Shown here: in pieces, positions 1 through 7,529 of the stretch | Layout of the letters: each line of letters starts with the position of its first letter | Numbering within the stretch: position 1 is the stretch's first letter | From: DASQHY01 sp036390175 | GTDB lineage: Bacteria > Acidobacteriota > Terriglobia > Acidiferrales > UBA7541 | DNA: 33,837 nt | NCBI GenBank assembly: GCA_036390175.1 | Contig: DASWCG010000111.1 | Span: forward strand, 1 to 33,837 | Direction of reading: 5' to 3' | Translations under genes and position numbers: made by a program | Notes under the pieces: model-generated | Databases searched by the model: none | What the model was told of the DNA's origin: nothing | What the model saw: only the letters and a program-made list of their open reading frames with translations

Positions 1-140
1 ATCGTTTCGATGCTCGGCGTTGTGTGACCGTTCTCCACTCGTGAAATGTAGGACCGTGCGAGGCCGGTGCGGTTCATAAGTTCGCCCTGGCTTAGTTTTT
101 TCTCTTCGCGCAACTCACGAAGGCGGTCACCTACAATCAT
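1..140 (-). CDS. XRE-family helix-turn-helix regulator, N-terminal part, cut by the window edge
   Basis: The reverse strand reads from an ATG at 140 off the left edge and gives 46 codons. The product begins MIVGDRLRELREEKKLSQGE and continues through LARSYISRVENG to TPSIET. This is the classic helix-turn-helix of the Cro/CI (XRE) family: LSQGEL is helix 2, the region before YISRVENG is the recognition helix, and TPSIET is the usual end of the domain. The protein is therefore a DNA-binding transcription regulator, but its C-terminal part and target are not visible. It lies 68 nt downstream of the TPR gene on the same strand and could be co-transcribed with it. No clear ribosome-binding site is seen, so the exact start is uncertain. 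Confidence 0.8.
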   Translation of the reverse strand, partial: MIVGDRLRELREEKKLSQGELMNRTGLARSYISRVENGHTTPSIET

Positions 141-208
141 ACGGGCGAAGTTATCGCGGCAGAGTGGCCTATGTCAACCGCAGCGAGATCGGCGTCGGGC
201 CGGAAGAA

Positions 209-1267
209 TTAGTCGGATGGCCGGAGTTTGGCGAGGCGCTTCAGAGCTTCTTTGGCGTTCTTATCTTTGGGGTCGGATTTTAGCGCGGCTTCATATTCCT
301 CGCGGGCGGCTCCGAAGCTTCCCTGCGCTTCGAGAGAACGGCCCAGCCAAAAGCGCACCCAGGACAGATGGGGATAATCCGAGCGGACGCGCGCATGGTC
401 GAGATAAGCGCGCAACAGCCGCTCGGCCCCGGCGAGGTCCTGATTGTTTAGAATGAGGCCCACGGCGCGATAGTAATCGCCGCGGGGATCCTCGGGGGCC
501 AATCTCTTTCCCGCTTCGGCGACGGCCAGGAGCCGGTCAGCCTGCTGGCGGCGAACGGCGTAATCGCCGATGTCGTAGATCAGCGCGGCGCTGGTGGGGT
601 GCGCGTCCAGCGCCTTCGTGAATTCGGCGTCGGCGGCGGCAAAATCTTTTTTCTCGCGGCGGCAAACGCCCCGGGCGTAGTAGCCTTCGGAAGCATCCAG
701 CTCCGCCACCCTGGCGATTTCCACTCTTGCTTTGTCCTCACCGCCGCCGACAATGCCCGGCGCGCTGCAGTCGAACTCGATGAGTGCCTGCTGCGCCGAA
801 AAATTCCGCTGGTCCAATTCGACGGCTGTCTGAAATTCCCTGCGGGCTTTCTTCGCCAGGGAGATCGCGGAAAACCACATGACATGCTCGGCCTTCTGGC
901 CAAATGCTCTGCCCAACCACTCGTGGTACGAGGAGTTTCTGGGGTTGAGCGCAACGGCTTTTTCCGCGCGGGTGATCGCGGCGTCGGGCTGCTGCGATTC
1001 GTAGTAGGACTTTGCCAGCAGCAGGTCAATCTCGGGGTTGCGGGGATCGTTGGCCGCCGCGGCAAGGAGCGCCTGGATTGCCCTGGTGTAATCGCTCGCT
1101 TCGTAGGCGCGGCGTGCTGCGTCAATCGCCGCCGAGCCGTCCTGGCGCTTCTCTTTGGCGGGCGAAGCGAACACAGATAGCGGCGGAACCGGCTTGGATG
1201 TAAGCCACAAGGCCAATGCAGCCGACAAAACCAGCATCTTTGGGACTGCTTTCATCACTCCATTCAT
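209..1267 (-). CDS. Secreted TPR-repeat protein
   Basis: The product has 352 residues. The N-terminus has a hydrophobic segment (MKAVPKMLVLSAALALWLTS) that looks like a signal peptide or membrane anchor. From about residue 45 it is a string of tetratricopeptide repeats with the usual A..(Y/F)..A...P sequence spacing, for example AIQALLAAAANDPRNPEI, AEFTKALDAHPTSAALIYDI and the last repeat AREEYEAALKSDPKDKNAKEAL. TPR domains are protein-protein interaction scaffolds, so the protein probably works in the periplasm or at the inner membrane as an assembly factor; no partner can be named. A second ATG four codons downstream (1255) is an equally plausible start. It is transcribed away from the glycosyltransferase block, and the XRE gene follows it on the same strand. 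Confidence 0.75.
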   Translation of the reverse strand: MNGVMKAVPKMLVLSAALALWLTSKPVPPLSVFASPAKEKRQDGSAAIDAARRAYEASDYTRAIQALLAAAANDPRNPEIDLLLAKSYYESQQPDAAITRAEKAVALNPRNSSYHEWLGRAFGQKAEHVMWFSAISLAKKARREFQTAVELDQRNFSAQQALIEFDCSAPGIVGGGEDKARVEIARVAELDASEGYYARGVCRREKKDFAAADAEFTKALDAHPTSAALIYDIGDYAVRRQQADRLLAVAEAGKRLAPEDPRGDYYRAVGLILNNQDLAGAERLLRAYLDHARVRSDYPHLSWVRFWLGRSLEAQGSFGAAREEYEAALKSDPKDKNAKEALKRLAKLRPSD

Positions 1268-1514
1268 CCACGGCCCTGGAGGGCACAGTATAGGTTCGCC
1301 GGAAAGGCGCCCTATTGCTCCGTCTATCCTTGGCCCTGGTCGTCGGTTCCTGCGCGAGTGACTCCAGTATACGCCATACGTATTGGATGCGGCTACCGTC
1401 GCGATGGGTTAATTTGGGGCGCCGCTTGACCGTGCTGGTTGAGGGGCCTCCGTTGAGATCCCCCTGGAGGCAGACGAAGTATTCCGTGCACACGGGCGCA
1501 CCGTTTTTCGCGGA

Positions 1515-1537
1515 GAGAATCTATTCTCAGGTAGAAT
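1515..1537 (+). promoter_or_regulatory. Palindrome next to a possible -10 box, upstream of the EamA/glycosyltransferase genes
   Basis: The roughly 300-bp space between the divergent TPR and EamA genes (1268-1575) holds no convincing gene. Near its right end is a perfect inverted repeat, GAGAAT-CT-ATTCTC (1515-1528), followed at once by TAGAAT (1532-1537), a possible -10 hexamer. A palindrome in the spacer position would suit a dimeric repressor. No good -35 hexamer is visible, so this is a weak call. Confidence 0.3.
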
Positions 1538-1575
1538 GAGTTTTTGCGCGAAGAAAGGGCCTAAGGACAACCAGA

Positions 1576-1992
1576 ATGGCGACCAACAAGCGGCTCCGCG
1601 TGAAGACCATCATCGTGATGTTGCTCATGATTTTGTTCGGATCGGTGGGAAACCTCCTGCTGGGGAAAGGAATGCACGACCTGGGAGAAGTGAAGTTCAG
1701 TTCGATGCGCTCGGTGGGAACGGCCTTTTTTCACGTGGTGTCGAGCGGCACGATCTGGCTGGGGATACTTTTGCTGCTTTCCTTTTTCGTGTGCTACTTG
1801 TTGGTGCTCTCTTGGGCGGACTACAGTTACGTGCTGCCGTCGTCGTCCATCGGGTTGGCGCTGGTGACCTTGCTGGCGTACGCGGTGTTGCGCGAGACGG
1901 TGACGCCCACAAGGTGGGCCGGGGTGGCGGTCATCTGCGTAGGCGTATTCCTGGTGGGACGCACGGCGCCGAGCACGACGGAGGCGGATTGA
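1576..1992 (+). CDS. Small EamA/SMR-like membrane protein (half-transporter)
   Basis: The product has 138 residues and about four transmembrane helices: a first near residues 10-28, then stretches around FHVVSSGTIWLGILLLLSFFV, SSSIGLALVTLLAYAVL and RWAGVAVICVGVFLVG. The pattern (G-x-LLLGKGM in helix 1, ...PTRWAGVAVICVGVFLVG at the end) is that of a single EamA/SMR-type repeat of the drug/metabolite transporter superfamily, whose members move lipid-linked sugars, metabolites or drugs as dimers of such halves. An AAGGA sequence lies about 10 nt before the ATG. The gene ends 2 nt before the proposed GTG of the next gene, which starts with a second, divergent EamA half. The two probably form a heterodimer. 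Lipid or lipid-sugar translocation is an inference from the adjoining glycosyltransferases. Confidence 0.8.
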   Translation: MATNKRLRVKTIIVMLLMILFGSVGNLLLGKGMHDLGEVKFSSMRSVGTAFFHVVSSGTIWLGILLLLSFFVCYLLVLSWADYSYVLPSSSIGLALVTLLAYAVLRETVTPTRWAGVAVICVGVFLVGRTAPSTTEAD

Positions 1993-1994
1993 CT

Positions 1995-3560
1995 GTGCGC
2001 ACTGCGCTCTTTCTGGCGATTGTCGTGTTTGGCGGCACCGGCGGAGAAATCTGCGTCTCGCGGGCGATGAAGGGCATCGGCGAAGTACGTGAGTTCACGC
2101 CACGCGCATTGCTTCGCGTGATGATGCGGGCGTTCTCGGCAGCCTTCATGTGGTTGGGAATCGCGTTGATGGCCGTGTCGTTTTTTTCGCTTCTGGCGCT
2201 GCTGTCGTGGGCGCCGCTGAGCTTCGTGAAGCCCGCGTCGGCACTGAGCTACGCTGTGGGCGTGATGGGGGGGAAGTTTCTCCTGGGCGAGCGCGTGAGT
2301 AGCGCGCGGTGGAAAGGCGTGTTCCTTGTCTGCTTTGGCGTGGCGCTGACCTGCGTCGGCGGCGCAGGAACGTTCTGGCGTGGGCGGGAGGCATTCGTGG
2401 TGCTGCGCTGGGTGATCTTGGCGATGGCGTGTCTGCCGCTTATTTACTATTGTGCGGCCACTGTGGTGGCGCGAAACTTTTTTGTGGAGAAACGCCGGAG
2501 AAGCGCTGCCTCCGCCGGTTTTGCCCCGCCGGTGAGCGTGTTGAAACCAATCCGCGGGCTGGACCGCAATGCTTACGAAAACTTCGCCAGCTTCTGCCGG
2601 CAGGACTACCCGGAATACGAGATTCTTTTTGCCGTGGGCCATGCGGACGACCCCGCCGTTCCCGTGATTCAGAAGCTGATATCCGACTTTCCGGAGCGAA
2701 AGATTCGCTTACTCCTCGGCGATCTATTTCCCGGTGGCAACAATAAGGTTGCGAAGCTTCGCCGGCTCGTCAGCGAAGCGCGCTACGACGTCTTCGCCAT
2801 CAGCGACAGCGATGTGCGCGTGCCCCCCGGGCACCTGCGCGCCCTCAGCGCGGCGTTCCACGATCCCAAAGTCGGCGGGGTCACCTGCCTGTACGCGGGG
2901 CTGGCCGATCGCCAGCTTGGCGCGGAACTCGAAGCCATCGGCATCACCTCGGATTTTTTGCCGGGCGTGCTGATGGCGCGGAAGCTCGAAGGAATAAAAT
3001 TCATGCTCGGCGCGGCCATGGCCACCACCCGCGAGCGGCTCGCGGAAATCGGCGGCTTCGAAGCACTCGCGGATTTGCTTGCGGACGACTACGAACTCGG
3101 AAACCGCATCGCGCGGCAGGGTTGGCGAATCGAGTTGCTGCCGGAGGCGGTTTCCACGATTTGCCCCGCGCAAAGTGTCCGCTCCTACTTCGCGCACCAA
3201 CTACGGTGGGCGCGGGCCATGCGGCTCTCACGCCCGGGCGGCTATGCGGGATTACTCTTTACATTCGGGCTGCCGTGGTCGCTGGCGGCTGCGGCGGTGG
3301 CTCCTTCGGCGGGCACGGCGATCGGATTTCTCGGGGCGTATGTAGTGCTGCGCGGGTTGATGGCGTGGACCGTGGGCGTCTGGGGCTTAAGGGATTCGCT
3401 GCTGCGAAGCAGGTTATGGCTCGTGCCGCTGCGCGATGCCATTGCCTTCCTGGTATGGGCGGCGAGCTTCGCGTCAAACCGGGTGCACTGGCGCGGGGCC
3501 GAATTCAGGGTCAAGGATAACCGCCTGGTTGCGGTTGAATCGGGCACGGGTCGTGGTTAG
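1995..3560 (+). CDS. EamA-like membrane half joined in frame to an HpnI/ceramide-glucosyltransferase-like GT21 enzyme
   Basis: The open frame from GTG 1995 (GGAGG at 1980-1984) runs 521 codons without a stop. Residues 1 to about 130 are an EamA/SMR-like unit with several membrane helices, ending in WKGVFLVCFGVALTCVGG. Residues from about 135 are a complete HpnI-type glycosyltransferase: N-terminal membrane helix, PPVSVLKPIRGLD, the metal-binding DSD (D271, D273), the third acidic site DDYELG (D364-D365), HQLRW (401-405) as the Q/RxxRW-type motif, and C-terminal membrane helices. HpnI transfers a sugar to hopanoid; GT21 relatives glycosylate ceramide. An internal GTG at 2397 has GGGAGG 5 nt upstream and would give a transferase of normal length (about 387 residues). 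The locus may therefore make a fusion, a separate transferase, or both. An undetected lost stop is the alternative. Confidence 0.75.
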   Translation: MRTALFLAIVVFGGTGGEICVSRAMKGIGEVREFTPRALLRVMMRAFSAAFMWLGIALMAVSFFSLLALLSWAPLSFVKPASALSYAVGVMGGKFLLGERVSSARWKGVFLVCFGVALTCVGGAGTFWRGREAFVVLRWVILAMACLPLIYYCAATVVARNFFVEKRRRSAASAGFAPPVSVLKPIRGLDRNAYENFASFCRQDYPEYEILFAVGHADDPAVPVIQKLISDFPERKIRLLLGDLFPGGNNKVAKLRRLVSEARYDVFAISDSDVRVPPGHLRALSAAFHDPKVGGVTCLYAGLADRQLGAELEAIGITSDFLPGVLMARKLEGIKFMLGAAMATTRERLAEIGGFEALADLLADDYELGNRIARQGWRIELLPEAVSTICPAQSVRSYFAHQLRWARAMRLSRPGGYAGLLFTFGLPWSLAAAAVAPSAGTAIGFLGAYVVLRGLMAWTVGVWGLRDSLLRSRLWLVPLRDAIAFLVWAASFASNRVHWRGAEFRVKDNRLVAVESGTGRG

Positions 3561-3825
3561 CTGAGGCCGGGCCCGTTGACGACAAGGGACAGCGGAATGA
3601 TTCCCGCCGGAGCGGAACTGCTTGCATTCTGCTATGCTTGGTCCTGGCCTGTCATGGGGGCCGGCTGCCCGCGGAACAGAGCAGGCCGATGTAAGAATGC
3701 ACTAGAGGGCAAGATTAGGGTCCCAGCGACCTTTTCTCGTTTCTCCCGACGGGGTTGGAGCCGACGGGGAACTCCATCTCCGCGTCAAGCGTGAGGCTGA
3801 CGATTTTCGGCACGAAAGAGGCGCG

Positions 3826-4998
3826 ATGTTTCTGATGGTCACGGCGTATGTTTTCCTCGGGATTGCCGCGCTCCCCGTTTTCTACTATCTGATTGTGTTG
3901 TACAGCTCGTGGCGCTTCTTCCGACGCTCGCCTGTGGAGTATGCGCCGAAATCCGGCTTCACCCCGCCGGTGAGTATCGTCAAGCCGATTCGGGGAGTTG
4001 ATCCCGAAGCGTACCAGAATTTCGCCAGCTTCTGCCGGCAGGATTATCCGGAATACGAGATTCTATTCTGCGTCGGGCAGAGCGATGATCCGGCGCTGCC
4101 TATCGTGGAAAGGCTGTCCCGCGAATTCCCGCAACGGCGAATCCGCGTGCTGTTCAATTCCGGGAGCGGCGCCCGCAACGACAAGGTGGCAAAACTGGTT
4201 TCGCTGACGCGCGAGGCAAAGTACGAACATCTCGTGATCAGCGACAGCGATGTGCGCGTCCGCCCGGACTATTTGCGCACCGTAGTTGCGCCTTTGGCCG
4301 ACTCCACGGTTGGGGCTGTAACGTGTTTTTACGTGGCCACCGACGAGAATACCTTCGCGGAAAAATTGCAGACCATCGGAATGGTTTCCGATTTCTATGC
4401 CGGCATTCTGGTAGCCCGGCAACTGGACGGCGTCAAGTTCACGTTGGGGCCGACGATTGCCACCACGCGCGCGCGCCTGGCGGAGTTCGGCGGTTACCAG
4501 GCAATTCAGGACCGGCCGGCGGATGACCTTTTGGTGGGCCGTCTGATTGCCGACCTGGGTTACAAAGTGGAACTGCTCCCCTATACCGTGGAGACGGTCG
4601 CCGATTATCAATCCATGGGCGGCCTCTTTCACAAGCGCCTGCGCTGGATCGTGGTAATGCGGCACATGCGTCCTTGGGGACATCTGGGGTTGCTTCTGAC
4701 GCAGGGATTGCCGTGGAGCCTGGCCGCCATTGCGATTCACCCGTCGGTGGGCGTGGCCCTCGGCTACCTGGGCACCTATCTTGCATTTCGAATCGCTATG
4801 ACGTGGATGATTGATGTCTGGGGCCTGAAACAGACTTCGCTGTGGAAGAAAACGCCGCTCATCGTGCTGTGGGACGCGCTGGCGTTTTTCATTTGGCTGG
4901 CAAGTTTTGTGCGGAAGAGTGTGAAGTGGCGCGATGGCGAATATCGTATTCAGAACGGCTTACTGGTCCCGGTGACCCCGAATCCCGCCGACGAATGA
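3826..4998 (+). CDS. hpnI: HpnI-like GT21 glycosyltransferase (lipid glycosylation)
   Basis: The product has 390 residues, the usual length for HpnI. An N-terminal membrane helix (about residues 4-25) is followed by a GT-A fold with PPVSIVKPIRGVD, DPALPIVERL, the metal-binding SDSDVRV (D140, D142), DRPADDLLVG as the third acidic site and KRLRW, then two or three C-terminal membrane helices. The family transfers a sugar from a nucleotide donor to a membrane lipid: hopanoid (HpnI) or ceramide (GT21). The substrate here cannot be told from sequence. AGAGG stands 4-5 nt before the ATG. It is a paralogue of the gene upstream, with near-identical stretches such as NFASFCRQDYPEYEILF, so the two arose by duplication or have undergone gene conversion. 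No other hopanoid gene is in the window, so the symbol marks family only. Confidence 0.8.
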   Translation: MFLMVTAYVFLGIAALPVFYYLIVLYSSWRFFRRSPVEYAPKSGFTPPVSIVKPIRGVDPEAYQNFASFCRQDYPEYEILFCVGQSDDPALPIVERLSREFPQRRIRVLFNSGSGARNDKVAKLVSLTREAKYEHLVISDSDVRVRPDYLRTVVAPLADSTVGAVTCFYVATDENTFAEKLQTIGMVSDFYAGILVARQLDGVKFTLGPTIATTRARLAEFGGYQAIQDRPADDLLVGRLIADLGYKVELLPYTVETVADYQSMGGLFHKRLRWIVVMRHMRPWGHLGLLLTQGLPWSLAAIAIHPSVGVALGYLGTYLAFRIAMTWMIDVWGLKQTSLWKKTPLIVLWDALAFFIWLASFVRKSVKWRDGEYRIQNGLLVPVTPNPADE

Positions 4999-5041
4999 AG
5001 AGTTCCGTCGAAGCCGGTTTTTATCCCTCGGCAGAATCCAT

Positions 5042-6259
5042 TCAGGAACGCGAAGGCGACACGGAAGCGCCGGCAGCCGCGGTCACCTGACGGCGGCGTT
5101 CATTGCGGGAGCTGCGCCAGTTCACCTGTGGAAGAATGAGCGACGCGTCTATGCGGTCGCGGTATCTCACCGCGATGTTCATTAGCGAATCCAGAAGCGA
5201 ATCCGAGAGAAGATGCGGCTTCAGTCCGAGGTCTATCAGCTTGGAGTGTTTCGCGTTGTAGTAGTGTTCCTCGGACTCGACGCGCGGATCCGGCAAGTGG
5301 TCAATCTCGACTCTCAGGCCCATCTTGCTTGCCGCGGTCTCCACCAACCGCGCGATGTCCAGGACGGAAAATTGCTCCGTGAACTGGTTGAATACGCGGC
5401 ACTCGCCCGCGAGAGCAGGGTTCAAGCATGCCAGCTCGATGCAACGCACGGTATCTCGAATATCCAGAAAGCCGCGCGTCTGACCTCCTTTGCCATAGAC
5501 GGTCAGAGGATGTCCGATGGCTGCCTGGACACAAAAACGGTTCAGCACCGTGCCGAAGACTTCATCGTAATCGAAACGATTGATGAGAGCCTCGTCGAGG
5601 CAGACTTCATCGGTCATGGTGCCGTAGACGACGCCCTGGTTGAGATCGGTGGCGCGGAGCTTCCAGATCTTGCAGGAGAACATGATGTTGTGGCTGTCGT
5701 GAACTTTCGAGAGGTGATAAAACGAGCCGGGCTGTTTCGGGTAGGGAAGAACGTCGCGGCGCCCGTTGTGCTCGATGGTGATGTAGCCCTCTTCAATATC
5801 AATATTAGGCGTGCCGTATTCGCCCATCGTACCCAGCTTGATCAGGTGACACTCCGGCTGGAATTCCTTGAGTGCGAAGAGCAGGTTGAGGGTGCCGACA
5901 ACGTTGTTCACCTGGGTGAAGACGGCGTGTTTCCGGTCGATCATCGAGTAGGGAGCGGCGCGCTGCTCGGCAAAATGGATGACGGCGTCGGGCTCGAGCA
6001 ACTGGATCGTGGAAGAGAGAAAGTCGTAATCGGTCACGTCGCCGGTGAACGCTTCTATGACGTTTCCGGTGAGTTCCTGCCAGACCCGCAGCCTGTCCGC
6101 AAGGGGACGAATCGGCGTCAGGGTTTGCACGCCGAGTTCGTGATCCCACTGCCGGCGCGAAAAGTTGTCCAGAATGGATACCGCGTGGCCCTTCCTTGAC
6201 AAGTACAGGGCCGTGGCCCAACCGCAATAGCCGTCTCCCCCCAGCACGGCAATCTTCAT
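5042..6259 (-). CDS. sqdB: UDP-sulfoquinovose synthase
   Basis: The product has 405 residues and is an extended short-chain dehydrogenase of the SQD1/SqdB type. It converts UDP-glucose and sulfite to UDP-sulfoquinovose, the head-group donor for sulfolipid. Visible features are the NAD-binding GGDGYCGWAT (residues 7-16), DNFSRRQWD, HFAEQRAAPYSMIDRKHAVF, LGTMGEYGTPNIDIEEG, the catalytic YHLSKVHDSHN (YxxxK), ATDLNQGVVYG and GKGGQTRGFLDIRDTVRC, all characteristic of SQD1 over general sugar epimerases. The chosen ATG (6259) has GGGGAGGGGA directly upstream; a longer frame to 6304 lacks that signal. No sulfolipid synthase (SqdX) is recognised nearby, so the acceptor is open. The neighbouring lipid glycosyltransferases are candidates (inference). 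Confidence 0.93.
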   Translation of the reverse strand: MKIAVLGGDGYCGWATALYLSRKGHAVSILDNFSRRQWDHELGVQTLTPIRPLADRLRVWQELTGNVIEAFTGDVTDYDFLSSTIQLLEPDAVIHFAEQRAAPYSMIDRKHAVFTQVNNVVGTLNLLFALKEFQPECHLIKLGTMGEYGTPNIDIEEGYITIEHNGRRDVLPYPKQPGSFYHLSKVHDSHNIMFSCKIWKLRATDLNQGVVYGTMTDEVCLDEALINRFDYDEVFGTVLNRFCVQAAIGHPLTVYGKGGQTRGFLDIRDTVRCIELACLNPALAGECRVFNQFTEQFSVLDIARLVETAASKMGLRVEIDHLPDPRVESEEHYYNAKHSKLIDLGLKPHLLSDSLLDSLMNIAVRYRDRIDASLILPQVNWRSSRNERRRQVTAAAGASVSPSRS

Positions 6260-6412
6260 GTCCCCTCCCCGAGGCGCCTTTCCTTTACAGACGGCCCAAA
6301 GCAATCGCTGGTTTCAACTGCATCAAGCTGCGGACGCCAATAAATTTTCTACGTTCTGGCGCAGCAACGCAAGCGCGTATCCTTAATCTGTTGTCATGCC
6401 GAGGGGCCCCGT

Positions 6413-6456
6413 CAAATGATGAGGCGCCCAGGCGCCACAGCAAGACGCATCATTTG
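6413..6456 (-). terminator. Long inverted repeat overlapping the stop of the LPG-synthase-like gene
   Basis: CAAATGATG at 6413-6421 is repeated inverted as CATCATTTG at 6448-6456, enclosing GGCGCC-CA-GGCGCC. On the minus strand the structure begins at the stop codon of the membrane-protein gene, so it would form a large hairpin at the 3' end of that transcript. There is no run of T after it, so it is either a stabilising 3' structure or a Rho-assisted end. The rest of the 190-bp gap up to sqdB holds nothing I recognise. Confidence 0.4.
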
Positions 6457-7529
6457 GAGCCAAGCTCCGCGGCTAATCGTGCAGCTTCCTGAACCTCCGT
6501 GGGGGCTGCGCTCTGTTCCGATTCAATGACGCAGCGCTTGAAACCGCGCAGATAAGCGAGCAAGCCGAGTAGTCCGACCAGGGCCGTCCAGATCCGCCAG
6601 CACAGGAGCGCCTCGGCTCCTCCCTGCAGCCCGGCGAGCTCAAACAGCGCGTTGAAAGCCGCCTCGCCAACGCCCAGTCCCCCTGGAGTCAAGGGCAGGC
6701 TGTTCACCACATGGCCGATGGGTATTATGAGGCAAATCTTCGCGGCGAGGTTGGCTGGACTCAGCGCAAAAACGGCCAGCGCGGTGACGCCAATCAGGAA
6801 TAGATTGGCTGCGACCGCGAGGCCCAGCGCTCCTGCCAGCGTCCCGGGGCTGCGGCGATACGCGCCGATGATTCCCAGGATTCGCCCGGCAATGTTTTTC
6901 CCGTGCAGGAACGCGAAGGGCCCTTGCGCCAAACGCATCACCGTGGATTGGCTATAAAGACAGACCAGGAAAGCAGCCAGCATCCCGAAGGAAAGAATCG
7001 CTGATGTGAAAACCAGGATGCGCACGGCCGGCGCCGTGCGGAGGAGTTGGGGAAAGAAGAGAGCAAATAATACGGGCAAAATCAGCAGAGAAAACAACCC
7101 GATCGCGCGGTCGAATAACAGCACCGTGATGATTTCCGTGCGGCGTCCGCTGTTCTCCTTGGCCGCGTAGTAAACTTTTGCCAGATCACCTCCTGCTGCG
7201 CCGGGCAGAAACGTGGCGAAGAAGAAGCCCACGACCGTCAGTTGCAGAGAAGTGCCCAGAGGAAGATGGAGGCCGTGTGGTGGAAAAAGCCACGAGAGGC
7301 GCAAGGCCATCAGCCCGATGTCCAGCAGAAGGAGCGCGATCGCGGCAACTGTGATGGGCCAGACGATCAGCAGCCGCGTCAATGCGCGGAAATCAATGGT
7401 GCCGGATCTGGCGAGATAAATCAGGAGGCTTATGCCGACGGCCAACCGGACAAGAGTCAAAAGAATTTGGCGCGCCCGCCTTGCCGCAGACGAATCACTG
7501 CCCCGAGGCGCCTGGTTAGCGGCCTGCAT
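6450..7529 (-). CDS. Lysylphosphatidylglycerol synthase TM-region family membrane protein (YbhN/AglD-like)
   Basis: The product has 359 residues and about eight membrane helices. Two signatures place it in the lysylphosphatidylglycerol synthase transmembrane-region family (UPF0104): FLPGAAGGDLAKVYYAAK in the middle and LPLTPGGLGVGEAAF near the C-terminus. In MprF this domain flips aminoacyl lipids. Stand-alone members accompany lipid-linked sugar pathways and are thought to translocate lipids. There is no aminoacyltransferase domain here, so a flippase-type role at the inner membrane is the best inference. The start overlaps the end of the upstream ArnT-like gene by 14 nt, with GAGGAA about 12 nt before the ATG, so the two are probably translated from one message. 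Confidence 0.8.
   Translation of the reverse strand: MQAANQAPRGSDSSAARRARQILLTLVRLAVGISLLIYLARSGTIDFRALTRLLIVWPITVAAIALLLLDIGLMALRLSWLFPPHGLHLPLGTSLQLTVVGFFFATFLPGAAGGDLAKVYYAAKENSGRRTEIITVLLFDRAIGLFSLLILPVLFALFFPQLLRTAPAVRILVFTSAILSFGMLAAFLVCLYSQSTVMRLAQGPFAFLHGKNIAGRILGIIGAYRRSPGTLAGALGLAVAANLFLIGVTALAVFALSPANLAAKICLIIPIGHVVNSLPLTPGGLGVGEAAFNALFELAGLQGGAEALLCWRIWTALVGLLGLLAYLRGFKRCVIESEQSAAPTEVQEAARLAAELGSK

Noticed and set aside
1536..1994. Upstream extension of the EamA-HpnI frame to an ATG at 1536
   Set aside because: It overlaps the whole first EamA gene in another frame and gives a polar, Arg/Gly-rich peptide with no membrane character. GGAGG before GTG 1995 marks the better start.
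3576..3794. 72-codon frame between the two glycosyltransferase genes
   Set aside because: No ribosome-binding site, odd Arg/Cys/Trp-rich composition and no motif. The 265-bp gap is treated as noncoding.
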